A stretch of DNA of 8,619 nucleotides from positions 1 to 8,619 of the forward strand of contig CAMLRE010000067.1 in assembly GCA_946482355.1 (NCBI GenBank). Direction: 5' to 3'. Positions 1 through 5,958 of this stretch are shown here, in pieces. The position numbers and the translations under genes are program-made. The notes under the pieces are model-generated. The model made no database searches, was not told the origin of the DNA, and saw only the letters and a program-made list of their open reading frames with translations. Origin of the DNA: an uncultured Bdellovibrio sp. (GTDB lineage: Bacteria; Bdellovibrionota; Bdellovibrionia; Bdellovibrionales; Bdellovibrionaceae). The number at the start of each line of letters is the position of its first letter. Position 1 is the stretch's first letter.

Positions 1-334
1 AACGATACACACGGTACGATTTATTTTTTGAACGCGCTATAAAATCTGCCAGCGGAGTTTCTTTTAACGGACCCACCGCTTCAGCCACAACCCATTTACC
101 ACTGCGCTGAATTAAAAGACCCACATGAGTCCAAACAGATTCTGTGGCTTCACGAAGAGCGGCTGCTTGTGAAGTCTGACTTTGGATAAAGATCACATCA
201 CCTTCTTTATATTTAGATGATGGTGTCGGCGTTGGAGTCGGTTCAACCGGTTTTCCGCGGCCCATAGCCGAAGCTTCATGAGAGTTAAATGTTAGAACGA
301 TCAAAGACGCTAATAAAAATAATCTTGTTTTCAT
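1..334 (-). CDS. Exported YiiX/YebB-like permuted papain-fold hydrolase, partial (C-terminus missing)
   Basis: Reading the minus strand from ATG at 334 gives 111 residues without a stop, cut off by the window edge. The first 23 residues form a Sec signal peptide: MKT n-region, hydrophobic core LFLLASLIVLTF, and an ASA cleavage motif. A short Pro-Thr linker (PTPTPTP, about residues 32-38) follows. Then comes GDVIFIQS, a VWTHVGLLI segment (His70) and VAEAVGPLKETPL (Glu85). This order of GD..F, H-x-G and EAxGPVK-like segments is the N-terminal half of the YiiX/YebB NlpC/P60-related family (peptidase C92), circularly permuted papain-like enzymes in which the catalytic Cys comes after the His. That Cys would lie in the missing part, so activity cannot be judged. 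Substrate is unknown; amidase or lipid/peptide hydrolysis in the periplasm is a family-level guess. An in-frame ATG six bases upstream (340) is possible; 334 is preferred because it gives the standard MK start. No clear Shine-Dalgarno is visible. Confidence 0.72.
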   Translation of the reverse strand, partial: MKTRLFLLASLIVLTFNSHEASAMGRGKPVEPTPTPTPSSKYKEGDVIFIQSQTSQAAALREATESVWTHVGLLIQRSGKWVVAEAVGPLKETPLADFIARSKNKSYRVYR

Positions 335-447
335 ATACATTCAGTATCGACATGATTATTTTTTAAGCATAATTTGGAACACTAATTCACGACCAAAGTT
401 TTAGAAAATCTGGCCTAATGCCCGTAAAATTCAGCTGAATCTTGTTT

Positions 448-1953
448 TTATTTCTGACTCATTTCGGCCAGCAAATCCCAGCCAAATTTTTCTAACTTAG
501 CTTCGCCAATGCCATAAATGTTTTTAAGCTCAGCCATACTTTGCGGATTTTTCTTTGCTATATCTAAAAGTGTTTTATCACCGAAAACAACAAAGGCCGG
601 AATATCAAGTTCTTGCGCTTTGGCTTTTCGCCAAGTTCGTAAAACTTGAAAACGTTTTTCTTCGATATCCGAAAGAGGGCTGTCAGCGATTTTTTTAGCT
701 GAAGATTTTTTAACGATGACCGCCACAGCTGGTTTTTCGATTAAGCGAGAAGATGTGGGATCACACACATCACAGTGACCACAGGCTTTTAAGCGCTGTG
801 AATCTTTATAATAAGTCAGAATTTCAGCGTGCCGGCATTCCGCCGCTTCACAATAGGCCACCAGCGCATTTAAATTTCTCCAGCGTAAATCTTTAATATC
901 TTTTACGGCCTGTGAACTTTGAATAAAGAAAGACTGTAAACCTTTATCTTTTTTTGAATACAAAAGTAGACATGTTGAAGGTTTTTCGTCGCGCCCTGCT
1001 CGCCCCATCTCTTGATATAAAGAATCGATGTTAGCTGGCATTTGAAAGTGAACAACTAGGCGCACATCGGGCTGATCGATTCCCATTCCAAAAGCATTTG
1101 TTGCAACCAAAATACGTAATTTTCCCGAGGCATAATCAGTTTGAACTTTGGTGCGTTGTTCTTGGCTTAACCCTGCATGATAAAAGCCGACCTGTTGTAC
1201 ATGCTCAGTTAAAAAAGCCGCTAAGTCTTCGGTAACTTTACGTGTACCACAATAAATAATTACGCGGCCTTCAGTGTGCTGCTTTAGACTTTGTAGCAGC
1301 ATCTGTGATTTTTCTTTATCATCAGCACAGTGACTGACCTGATAAAAAAGATTTGAACGATAAAAACCATGCACCATACGTTCCGGTTTTACGAGCTGTA
1401 AATTTTTAGCGATATCATCTAACACCGTGGGCGTTGCGGACGCGGTTAAGGCTAAGATTGGAACATCCGGACGAAGTTTTTTTAGAATTTTAAGTTCGGC
1501 ATACTCTTCACGAAAATCATGGCCCCACTGCGAAACACAGTGCGCTTCATCGACCGCAAATAAGGCGATATCGCGGTTTTTTACCCATTCCTGAAACCCC
1601 GGTTTTTGCACGCGCTCGGGAGATAAATATAAAATGTAGCTTCCACCCTCGTTGATCTGTGAAAAAATTAGCCGCTTCTCGGCATCGCTTTGTCCGGCGT
1701 ACAGGCAGCCGGCCTTAACATTTTTTGAACCTAAAGACATCACCTGATCTTTCATCAAGGCCACCAGCGGAGACACCACAATCACTAATTTTTGATGGTA
1801 GGTCGCCGGGAACTGATAACATAAAGATTTGCCTCCTCCTGTGGGTAAAACCGCTAAGGCGTCTTTTTTCGCAAGAACAGCGGCGATAATTTCTTTCTGG
1901 CCGCGGCGAAATTGAGGAAGGTTAAATGACTTTTTAAGATGAGTTTCTAACAT
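448..1953 (-). CDS. recQ: RecQ-family ATP-dependent DNA helicase, short form lacking the winged-helix domain
   Basis: This is a 501-residue 3'-5' superfamily 2 DNA helicase for recombination and fork repair. Helicase motifs appear in order: Walker A LPTGGGKS (36-43), DEAH box (135-138), the RecQ aromatic-rich loop SQWGHDFR (141-148), LTASAT motif III (169-174), IIYCGT motif IV (232-237), ATNAFGMGID motif V (284-293) and QEMGRAGRD motif VI (314-322). A zinc site follows with Cys373, Cys391, Cys394 and Cys397 (CGHCDVC), matching the RecQ four-cysteine pattern. Residues 431-501 look like an HRDC domain. Only about 33 mostly low-complexity residues separate the zinc site from HRDC, where E. coli RecQ (about 609 residues) carries a winged-helix domain, so that domain appears absent. 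A good ribosome site, GGAAAG, lies 5 bases before the ATG (plus-strand 1959-1964). The gene is divergent from the PAS kinase and reads toward the YiiX-like gene. Confidence 0.93.
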   Translation of the reverse strand: MLETHLKKSFNLPQFRRGQKEIIAAVLAKKDALAVLPTGGGKSLCYQFPATYHQKLVIVVSPLVALMKDQVMSLGSKNVKAGCLYAGQSDAEKRLIFSQINEGGSYILYLSPERVQKPGFQEWVKNRDIALFAVDEAHCVSQWGHDFREEYAELKILKKLRPDVPILALTASATPTVLDDIAKNLQLVKPERMVHGFYRSNLFYQVSHCADDKEKSQMLLQSLKQHTEGRVIIYCGTRKVTEDLAAFLTEHVQQVGFYHAGLSQEQRTKVQTDYASGKLRILVATNAFGMGIDQPDVRLVVHFQMPANIDSLYQEMGRAGRDEKPSTCLLLYSKKDKGLQSFFIQSSQAVKDIKDLRWRNLNALVAYCEAAECRHAEILTYYKDSQRLKACGHCDVCDPTSSRLIEKPAVAVIVKKSSAKKIADSPLSDIEEKRFQVLRTWRKAKAQELDIPAFVVFGDKTLLDIAKKNPQSMAELKNIYGIGEAKLEKFGWDLLAEMSQK

Positions 1954-1967
1954 AAATTCTTTCCGGT

Positions 1968-1996
1968 ATTATTAATTTTCTGTCGTAGTTTTGCAA
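1968..1996 (-). promoter_or_regulatory. Candidate sigma70-type promoter of recQ
   Basis: On the minus strand TTGCAA (plus 1991-1996) is separated by 17 bases from AATAAT (1968-1973), matching 4/6 and 5/6 of the -35 and -10 consensus. A start point about 7 bases downstream would leave a very short leader that begins near the GGAAAG ribosome site, which counts slightly against it. TACAAT further upstream is an alternative -10 box, but without a good -35. This is consensus matching by eye only. Confidence 0.3.
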
Positions 1997-2018
1997 AACT
2001 ATTGTAAAAAAATGCAAA
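1989..2018. repeat. TGCAAA repeat pair between the divergent recQ and kinase genes
   Basis: A perfect 10-bp palindrome TTTTGCAAAA (1989-1998) is followed by a second TGCAAA copy (2013-2018). The two TGCAAA copies (1992 and 2013) start 21 bp apart, about two helical turns, and TTTGCA/TGCAAA can also be read as an inverted repeat. The position between two divergent genes would suit an operator, but the DNA is AT-rich and the motif is short, so chance is quite possible. Confidence 0.25.
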
Positions 2019-2045
2019 GGCCATTCCGGATTTTTTCACCGCTTT

Positions 2046-2074
2046 TTGACTGACTTTTAACTCGATAAAAAAAT
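2046..2074 (+). promoter_or_regulatory. Weak candidate promoter for the PAS hybrid kinase
   Basis: TTGACT (2046-2051) is a 5/6 match to the -35 box. At a 17-base spacing the -10 position holds only AAAAAT (2069-2074, 4/6). The surrounding A/T-rich run up to 2081 would melt easily. The -10 element is ambiguous, so this is a weak call. Confidence 0.25.
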
Positions 2075-2092
2075 ATTTATTCTGCTCTAGGC

Positions 2093-4051
2093 ATGGGCAT
2101 ACGGTTGTGGTATTCCCTTGATTCTACTCGAGGTTTTGTGAACCAAGCATTAACGACCTACACGTCGGCGCACTTGACGGCGTTAGCCAATTCAGTTCCG
2201 CAATTAGGATGGATTACCGATCCGCAGGGCGAACTATTATGGTTTAACCAGCAATGGTATGCTTACACAGGCCTTACACCTGAGCAGTCTTTAGGAATCG
2301 ATAGCTGGCGCCAGGTTCATCACCCCAGCAGTTTAAACAAAACTTTACTCACTTGGGAAGCGGCTTTGGCTGAAGGCCAAGTTTACGAAGTGACCCACCA
2401 ACTGCGCAGACATGATGGCGTTTACCGCTGGTTTTTAACCCGCGCTGTTCCGACGCATAATGAATTTGGAAAAATAACTTCGTGGATTGGAACCAGCACT
2501 GACATTGAAGAAACAAAACAGACTCAGCATGAAATTGCCAGCATCATTGAAAATGTTGATGAAGGTTTTATTGCGCTTGATAAAAACTGGCGCATCACAC
2601 AGATCAATTCTTATCACGAGAAAATTTCTAAAATAAAAAAAAAGGCACAAATTGGCCTTAACCTTTTAGATTTATTTTTTCCGACAGATAAAGAAAAAGA
2701 AACTCTGTTTTATAAATCTTATCACCGTGTGATGAAAGAACGCATCACCTTAAAGTTCGAAGATTTTTATGAACCGCTCAATGTGTGGGCTGCGGTGAAT
2801 GTTTATCCTAAATCTGATGGTGGTTTAGCGATTTTCTACCGCGACATCACTTCAGAAAAAAGAGCCAAGAGCGAATTGATCCGTGCCAAAGAAGATTCTG
2901 AACGCGCGAACCAGTTAAAGACTGCTTTTTTAGCTAACATGTCTCACGAAATCAGAACGCCGCTGGCTTCAATTATGGGTTTTGCAGAACTTCTGAAAGA
3001 AAACCGGTTAGACGAAGCCGATAAAGATCGTTTTTTACAAATGATCATAAAAAACGGGGCAAGCCTTTCACGTATTATCGACGACATTCTAGATTTATCT
3101 AAAGTTGAGTCAGGGCATTTAGAAGTTGAAAACACCGAAATGGCTTTTGATCATTTATTGTATGAAGTGTTTGCGCTGTTTCGCGAAAAATCAAATGCCA
3201 AAAGTATTTATTTAAACTTAAATTTAGGCCATCAAGTTCCCACATGCATTAAATCTGATCCGGTTCGTGTGCGCCAGATTTTAATTAACTTAATCAGTAA
3301 TGCGATTAAGTTCACAAAAGATGGTGGCGTAGATGTTGAAATTCAAAGTGAAAATTTAGGAAATGATCTTTGCAAATTTCAAATTTTTGTTCGCGACACA
3401 GGTATTGGATTAACACCTGAACAAAGTGAAAAACTATTTCGCCCGTTTACCCAGGCCGATAACAGCACAACCCGCAAATACGGCGGCACTGGTCTTGGTT
3501 TAACTCTATCAAAACGTTTAGCGCAGGCTTTAGGTGGTGATATTCAAATTCTTCACACTGAAATCGGTGAAGGTTCGGTCTTTGTTTTTGAATTTATCGC
3601 GCAGGTAACTACTGATGAAAACCGCTGTCAGATACCTGAAAACACACACCCACCGGTGGCTATTGATTTAACAAATACACGTGTGCTTTTAGCTGAAGAT
3701 TCTCCAGATAGCCAAGAATTGATTAAACATATTCTGACAAATCACGGAGCCCAGGTGACAGTGGCTAACGATGGCGCCGAAGCTTTAGCCTTAGCGCGTA
3801 CGCAAGAGTTTGATGTGATTTTAATGGATATTCAAATGCCTGAAATTGATGGCTACGAAGTAACCCGTATTTTACGTTCTGAAAAAGTTAAAAAACCAAT
3901 CATTGCCCTTACCGCCCACGCTATGCTTGAAGAGCGTATGAAAAGTAAAGCGGCTGGTTGCGATGCCCATATCACCAAACCGTTAAATTTCAGACAGCTT
4001 TTATCGACTGTTTATTATATCACTCACCGAAGCGCAAAAACGACACCCTAG
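2093..4051 (+). CDS. Soluble hybrid sensor histidine kinase, PAS-PAS-HisKA-HATPase_c-REC
   Basis: This is a 652-residue cytoplasmic two-component kinase with its own receiver domain. Two PAS folds occupy about 30-145 (with a PAC-like stretch YEVTHQLRRHDGVYRW) and 148-258. HisKA carries the H-box SHEIRTP with phospho-accepting His285. The ATPase has the N-box around Asn399/Asn403, G1 DTGIGL (435-440), the F-box region LFRPFTQAD (448-456) and G2 GGTGLGL (464-470). The receiver (about 529-645) has Glu535/Asp536, phospho-acceptor Asp579 (LMDIQMP), Thr607 and Lys629, all expected residues present. No membrane segment or HPt domain is seen, so the signal is probably intracellular and an external HPt protein would be needed to pass phosphate on. 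The ATG at 2093 has no convincing ribosome site. GTG at 2138 (residue 16) has GAGG at 2130-2133 and is a credible alternative that loses no domain. The next gene, fic, starts 80 bases downstream on the same strand. Confidence 0.93.
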   Translation: MGIRLWYSLDSTRGFVNQALTTYTSAHLTALANSVPQLGWITDPQGELLWFNQQWYAYTGLTPEQSLGIDSWRQVHHPSSLNKTLLTWEAALAEGQVYEVTHQLRRHDGVYRWFLTRAVPTHNEFGKITSWIGTSTDIEETKQTQHEIASIIENVDEGFIALDKNWRITQINSYHEKISKIKKKAQIGLNLLDLFFPTDKEKETLFYKSYHRVMKERITLKFEDFYEPLNVWAAVNVYPKSDGGLAIFYRDITSEKRAKSELIRAKEDSERANQLKTAFLANMSHEIRTPLASIMGFAELLKENRLDEADKDRFLQMIIKNGASLSRIIDDILDLSKVESGHLEVENTEMAFDHLLYEVFALFREKSNAKSIYLNLNLGHQVPTCIKSDPVRVRQILINLISNAIKFTKDGGVDVEIQSENLGNDLCKFQIFVRDTGIGLTPEQSEKLFRPFTQADNSTTRKYGGTGLGLTLSKRLAQALGGDIQILHTEIGEGSVFVFEFIAQVTTDENRCQIPENTHPPVAIDLTNTRVLLAEDSPDSQELIKHILTNHGAQVTVANDGAEALALARTQEFDVILMDIQMPEIDGYEVTRILRSEKVKKPIIALTAHAMLEERMKSKAAGCDAHITKPLNFRQLLSTVYYITHRSAKTTP

Positions 4052-4131
4052 CTAGTTCTTAGCCGCTTTTAAGGTCTCTATTCCCTCTTATTTTCGATCT
4101 TATGGCATGGCAATGGCTATATGATTCTTGT

Positions 4132-5319
4132 ATGAAAACATCTGTTACAGCCTCTTTAATTTTAGCCGGTCTTATCAGCGTTTTATCAAGCCAAGCTTTG
4201 GCTATTTCTGATGCCTGCAGCTTAGCCCAAAAGGCCTTACCTCAGAGTCATAAAATGACCGCTGAACAGATTAAAACTTACCAAGCTAAATTAGAAAAAG
4301 AGTGTGCTTTAACAAAAACTTACCGCGATGTACGTTCAGTTTTAAATAATAATTTTGGCCATCTTTCTTTAGATAAAATCACCGAATACCAAGCGATGCG
4401 CTTTGTGGTGCGCGCAGATTACGAACGCGCCCGCCAAAATAAGACCTTAATTACGAAAGTCTACCAGATTAAACGCTCGGATTATTCTTTACCAGAAGAG
4501 CAGCGTTCATCAGTGATCTGGGACAACTGGGAAGCTGGCATGAAACAGCTTCAAGGTTCGCGCGAAAAAGTTTTGCGTGGCGAAGGTTTTACCGTTGATG
4601 ATCTAACAAAAGTGCATATCGGATTTTTTACTCTATCAAAAGAAGAAGGCGATGACGCTTGGAATCCGCAAGAGGGTTTATTTAAACAAGAAAATGCACA
4701 TGATAACTACTGGTGGAGTTTTAATTCAGCCGCTGAAGCTTCAGAAGCAAAGCGTATCGTAAATGAAATAAATACTGAATACAGAGAGCTAGGTTTAACA
4801 GAAAATTCTGGTGATGCTGATTTAGATAATGTCTTACGTGTGAAAAATTCGCTGAAACGCCAACCGTTAGATAAAAAAGATGTGGTTGAATACGTGGAAG
4901 CGATTTATTCAGGTGATACCCGTGCTAACCGCAAACATGTTGATAGCATTTTTAAATTTATCAACACGATGTTCGCACAAGCTTTAAAAGGCGAACATAT
5001 GTTATGGAATGGCCGCCTATTAACCCCGATGGAAGTGGGCTACTTAGCGCAGAAGTTTTACGTGGGCGTTCATCCGTTTGCTGAAGGCAATGGCCGCACA
5101 AGCCGTTATATCTTAGAATTATTTATGACAAGCTTTGATATGCCTCATGGATCTTCAGGTGATTTAATGAGTAATGATGTGCTTATGACATTTAAAGATT
5201 ATTACGAACTAGCTTACGCCAGTAATGCAAAGCTTATGAATGATATGATTGGCTGTATTAACCAGTACCAAAAAAATAATCCTGCAGCCATTGATTATAA
5301 CTGCAGGATCTTAAAATAA
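4132..5319 (+). CDS. Exported Fic-domain protein (predicted AMP/nucleotidyl transferase)
   Basis: The 395-residue product starts with a Sec signal peptide (MKTSVT, hydrophobic core LILAGLISVL, cleavage at QALA after residue 24). The ATG at 4132 was chosen for this reason; an in-frame ATG at 4102 would put ten non-signal-like residues in front. Residues 314-325 are HPFAEGNGRTSR, the complete Fic motif HPFx(D/E)GN(G/K)RxxR with catalytic His314, acidic Glu318 for metal and Arg322/Arg325 for phosphate binding. Fic enzymes usually transfer AMP from ATP to Ser/Thr/Tyr of a target protein. The (S/T)xxxE(G/N) inhibitory-helix motif was searched for by eye and not found. There are four cysteines, Cys29/Cys58 and Cys375/Cys391, consistent with two disulfides in an exported protein. 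The roughly 260 residues before the motif resemble nothing I can name. No strong ribosome site or promoter is visible; cotranscription with the kinase upstream is possible. Target is unknown. Confidence 0.85.
   Translation: MKTSVTASLILAGLISVLSSQALAISDACSLAQKALPQSHKMTAEQIKTYQAKLEKECALTKTYRDVRSVLNNNFGHLSLDKITEYQAMRFVVRADYERARQNKTLITKVYQIKRSDYSLPEEQRSSVIWDNWEAGMKQLQGSREKVLRGEGFTVDDLTKVHIGFFTLSKEEGDDAWNPQEGLFKQENAHDNYWWSFNSAAEASEAKRIVNEINTEYRELGLTENSGDADLDNVLRVKNSLKRQPLDKKDVVEYVEAIYSGDTRANRKHVDSIFKFINTMFAQALKGEHMLWNGRLLTPMEVGYLAQKFYVGVHPFAEGNGRTSRYILELFMTSFDMPHGSSGDLMSNDVLMTFKDYYELAYASNAKLMNDMIGCINQYQKNNPAAIDYNCRILK
5270..5309 (-). terminator. Intrinsic terminator of the phosphatase gene, lying inside the 3' end of fic
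   Basis: A perfect 9-bp inverted repeat, ATCCTGCAG (5279-5287) and CTGCAGGAT (5301-5309), encloses a 13-base loop. Read on the minus strand the stem is followed by TATTTTTTT (5278 down to 5270), the classic hairpin plus U-tract. It begins about 28 bases past the phosphatase stop codon. On the plus strand no U-tract follows, so it should act only on minus-strand transcripts. It overlaps the last codons of fic. Confidence 0.72.
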
Positions 5320-5337
5320 AATTTAATGATTTAATAA

Positions 5338-5868
5338 TTAGTAGCCAGATCTTTTTTTATAGTAGCTATCTAATGTCCAGATCAGCGTGCGGAAACCACG
5401 ATCTTTCATTTCTTTGTACGCTGTCTTTGGAAACCAACCGTCTACTTCAACGCGGTATAAACCCATTAACATACCTGTACGGTCACGACCATGTTTACAG
5501 TGTAAATAAATTGGCCCTAAGCTTCGGTCTTGTAACATTTTAAGAACGTAATCAACTTTGGCATCTTTTGGTTTTTTGAAAGTATCAAAGGGAACTGATA
5601 CCCAACGTAAACCCACTGTAGCTGCTAATTTTTTATCGATAGCAATCGCTTCTTCATCGTTTTCAACGTTTAAGATTGTTGTTACACCCATTTTTTTTAG
5701 CTGTTGCATACCAGCTAATGTCGGACGACCGCCACGATAAACGTAGTCGTTCATTTTGAACATATTCGGCAAGTCTTCTACTTCTGTTTTGGCTTGGGCT
5801 GTTGAGAAAGAAAAATTCAATGCTAAGGCTAAAGCAAAGAAAAATGCGGTGATATTTTGTTTTGTCAT
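5338..5868 (-). CDS. Exported TpbA-like dual-specificity/tyrosine protein phosphatase
   Basis: The 176-residue product has a Sec signal peptide (hydrophobic AFFFALALALNFSF, cleavage near AQA at 24-26). The active-site loop is HCKHGRDRTG (123-132), the HCx5R(S/T)G signature with nucleophile Cys124 and Arg130. Cys124 is the only cysteine. The order of segments NMFKMNDYVYRGGRPT (35-50), GVTTILNVENDEEA (61-74), VPFDTF (92-97, Asp95 a possible general acid), the P-loop, then LYRVEVDGW (137-145) resembles the periplasmic phosphatase TpbA of Pseudomonas, which dephosphorylates an inner-membrane cyclase. No cyclase is present here, so the substrate is unknown; the nearby membrane kinase or another envelope protein are only guesses. 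A strong ribosome site AGGAGA lies 8 bases before the ATG but falls inside an inverted repeat. The gene is convergent with fic (18 bases between stops) and follows the 282-residue secreted-protein gene on the same strand by 90 bases. Confidence 0.85.
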   Translation of the reverse strand: MTKQNITAFFFALALALNFSFSTAQAKTEVEDLPNMFKMNDYVYRGGRPTLAGMQQLKKMGVTTILNVENDEEAIAIDKKLAATVGLRWVSVPFDTFKKPKDAKVDYVLKMLQDRSLGPIYLHCKHGRDRTGMLMGLYRVEVDGWFPKTAYKEMKDRGFRTLIWTLDSYYKKRSGY

Positions 5869-5872
5869 TGTT

Positions 5873-5908
5873 GTGTTCTCCTAGACTAATGAACGGATCG
5901 GAGAACAC
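5873..5908 (-). promoter_or_regulatory. Hairpin that sequesters the phosphatase Shine-Dalgarno sequence
   Basis: On the minus strand GTGTTCTCC (5908-5900) and GGAGAACAC (5881-5873) form a perfect 9-bp stem with an 18-base loop, ending 4 bases before the ATG at 5868. The 3' arm contains nearly the whole AGGAGA ribosome site (5877-5882) and the 5' arm is an exact anti-SD. Folded, the mRNA would block ribosome entry; unfolding by heat, protein, small RNA or upstream translation would open it. The pairing is directly visible; the regulatory role is inferred. No known riboswitch class is recognised. Confidence 0.55.
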
Positions 5909-5924
5909 CTGACTGGACTTGAGA

Positions 5925-5947
5925 AAGGTCCAGAAGAACTGGACCTT
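5925..5947 (-). terminator. Terminator-like hairpin after the 282-residue secreted-protein gene
   Basis: AAGGTCCAG (5947-5939 on the minus strand), a 5-base loop TTCTT and CTGGACCTT (5933-5925) make a perfect, fairly GC-rich 9-bp stem starting 11 bases past the stop codon of the upstream gene. The tail is CTTTCTC rather than a clean U-run, so termination may be partial. The 3' arm CTGGAC can alternatively pair with GTCCAG at 5918-5913, which would break this hairpin, a geometry seen in attenuators and processing sites. Confidence 0.45.
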
Positions 5948-5958
5948 GGTTTGGCAAA

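Noticed and set aside
429..440. 12-bp palindrome ATTCAGCTGAAT just downstream of recQ
   Set aside because: As a hairpin it gives only a 4-bp core (7 with a G-U pair) and no separate U-tract follows on the minus strand, so a terminator call is not supported.
4051..4070. GCTA-GTTCT-TAGC followed by CGCTTTT after the PAS kinase stop
   Set aside because: The stem is only 4 bp; too weak to call a terminator, so readthrough into fic remains open.
4097..4125. TATGAT as a -10 box just before fic
   Set aside because: The -35 position (ATCTTA) is poor and the start point would fall on the ATG; a leaderless transcript cannot be argued from this alone.
4102..4131. Upstream in-frame ATG giving a ten-residue extension of the Fic protein
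   Set aside because: The extension MAWQWLYDSC precedes a complete MK-type signal peptide and has no ribosome site; 4132 is the better start.
4132..5868. Fic plus phosphatase as a toxin-antitoxin pair
   Set aside because: Genes are convergent rather than in one operon, both proteins are exported, and no inhibitory-helix antitoxin motif is seen in either.
5663..5908. 81-codon minus-strand open frame overlapping the phosphatase start
   Set aside because: It overlaps a well-supported phosphatase gene in another frame, has no family features and runs through the leader hairpin; a shadow frame.
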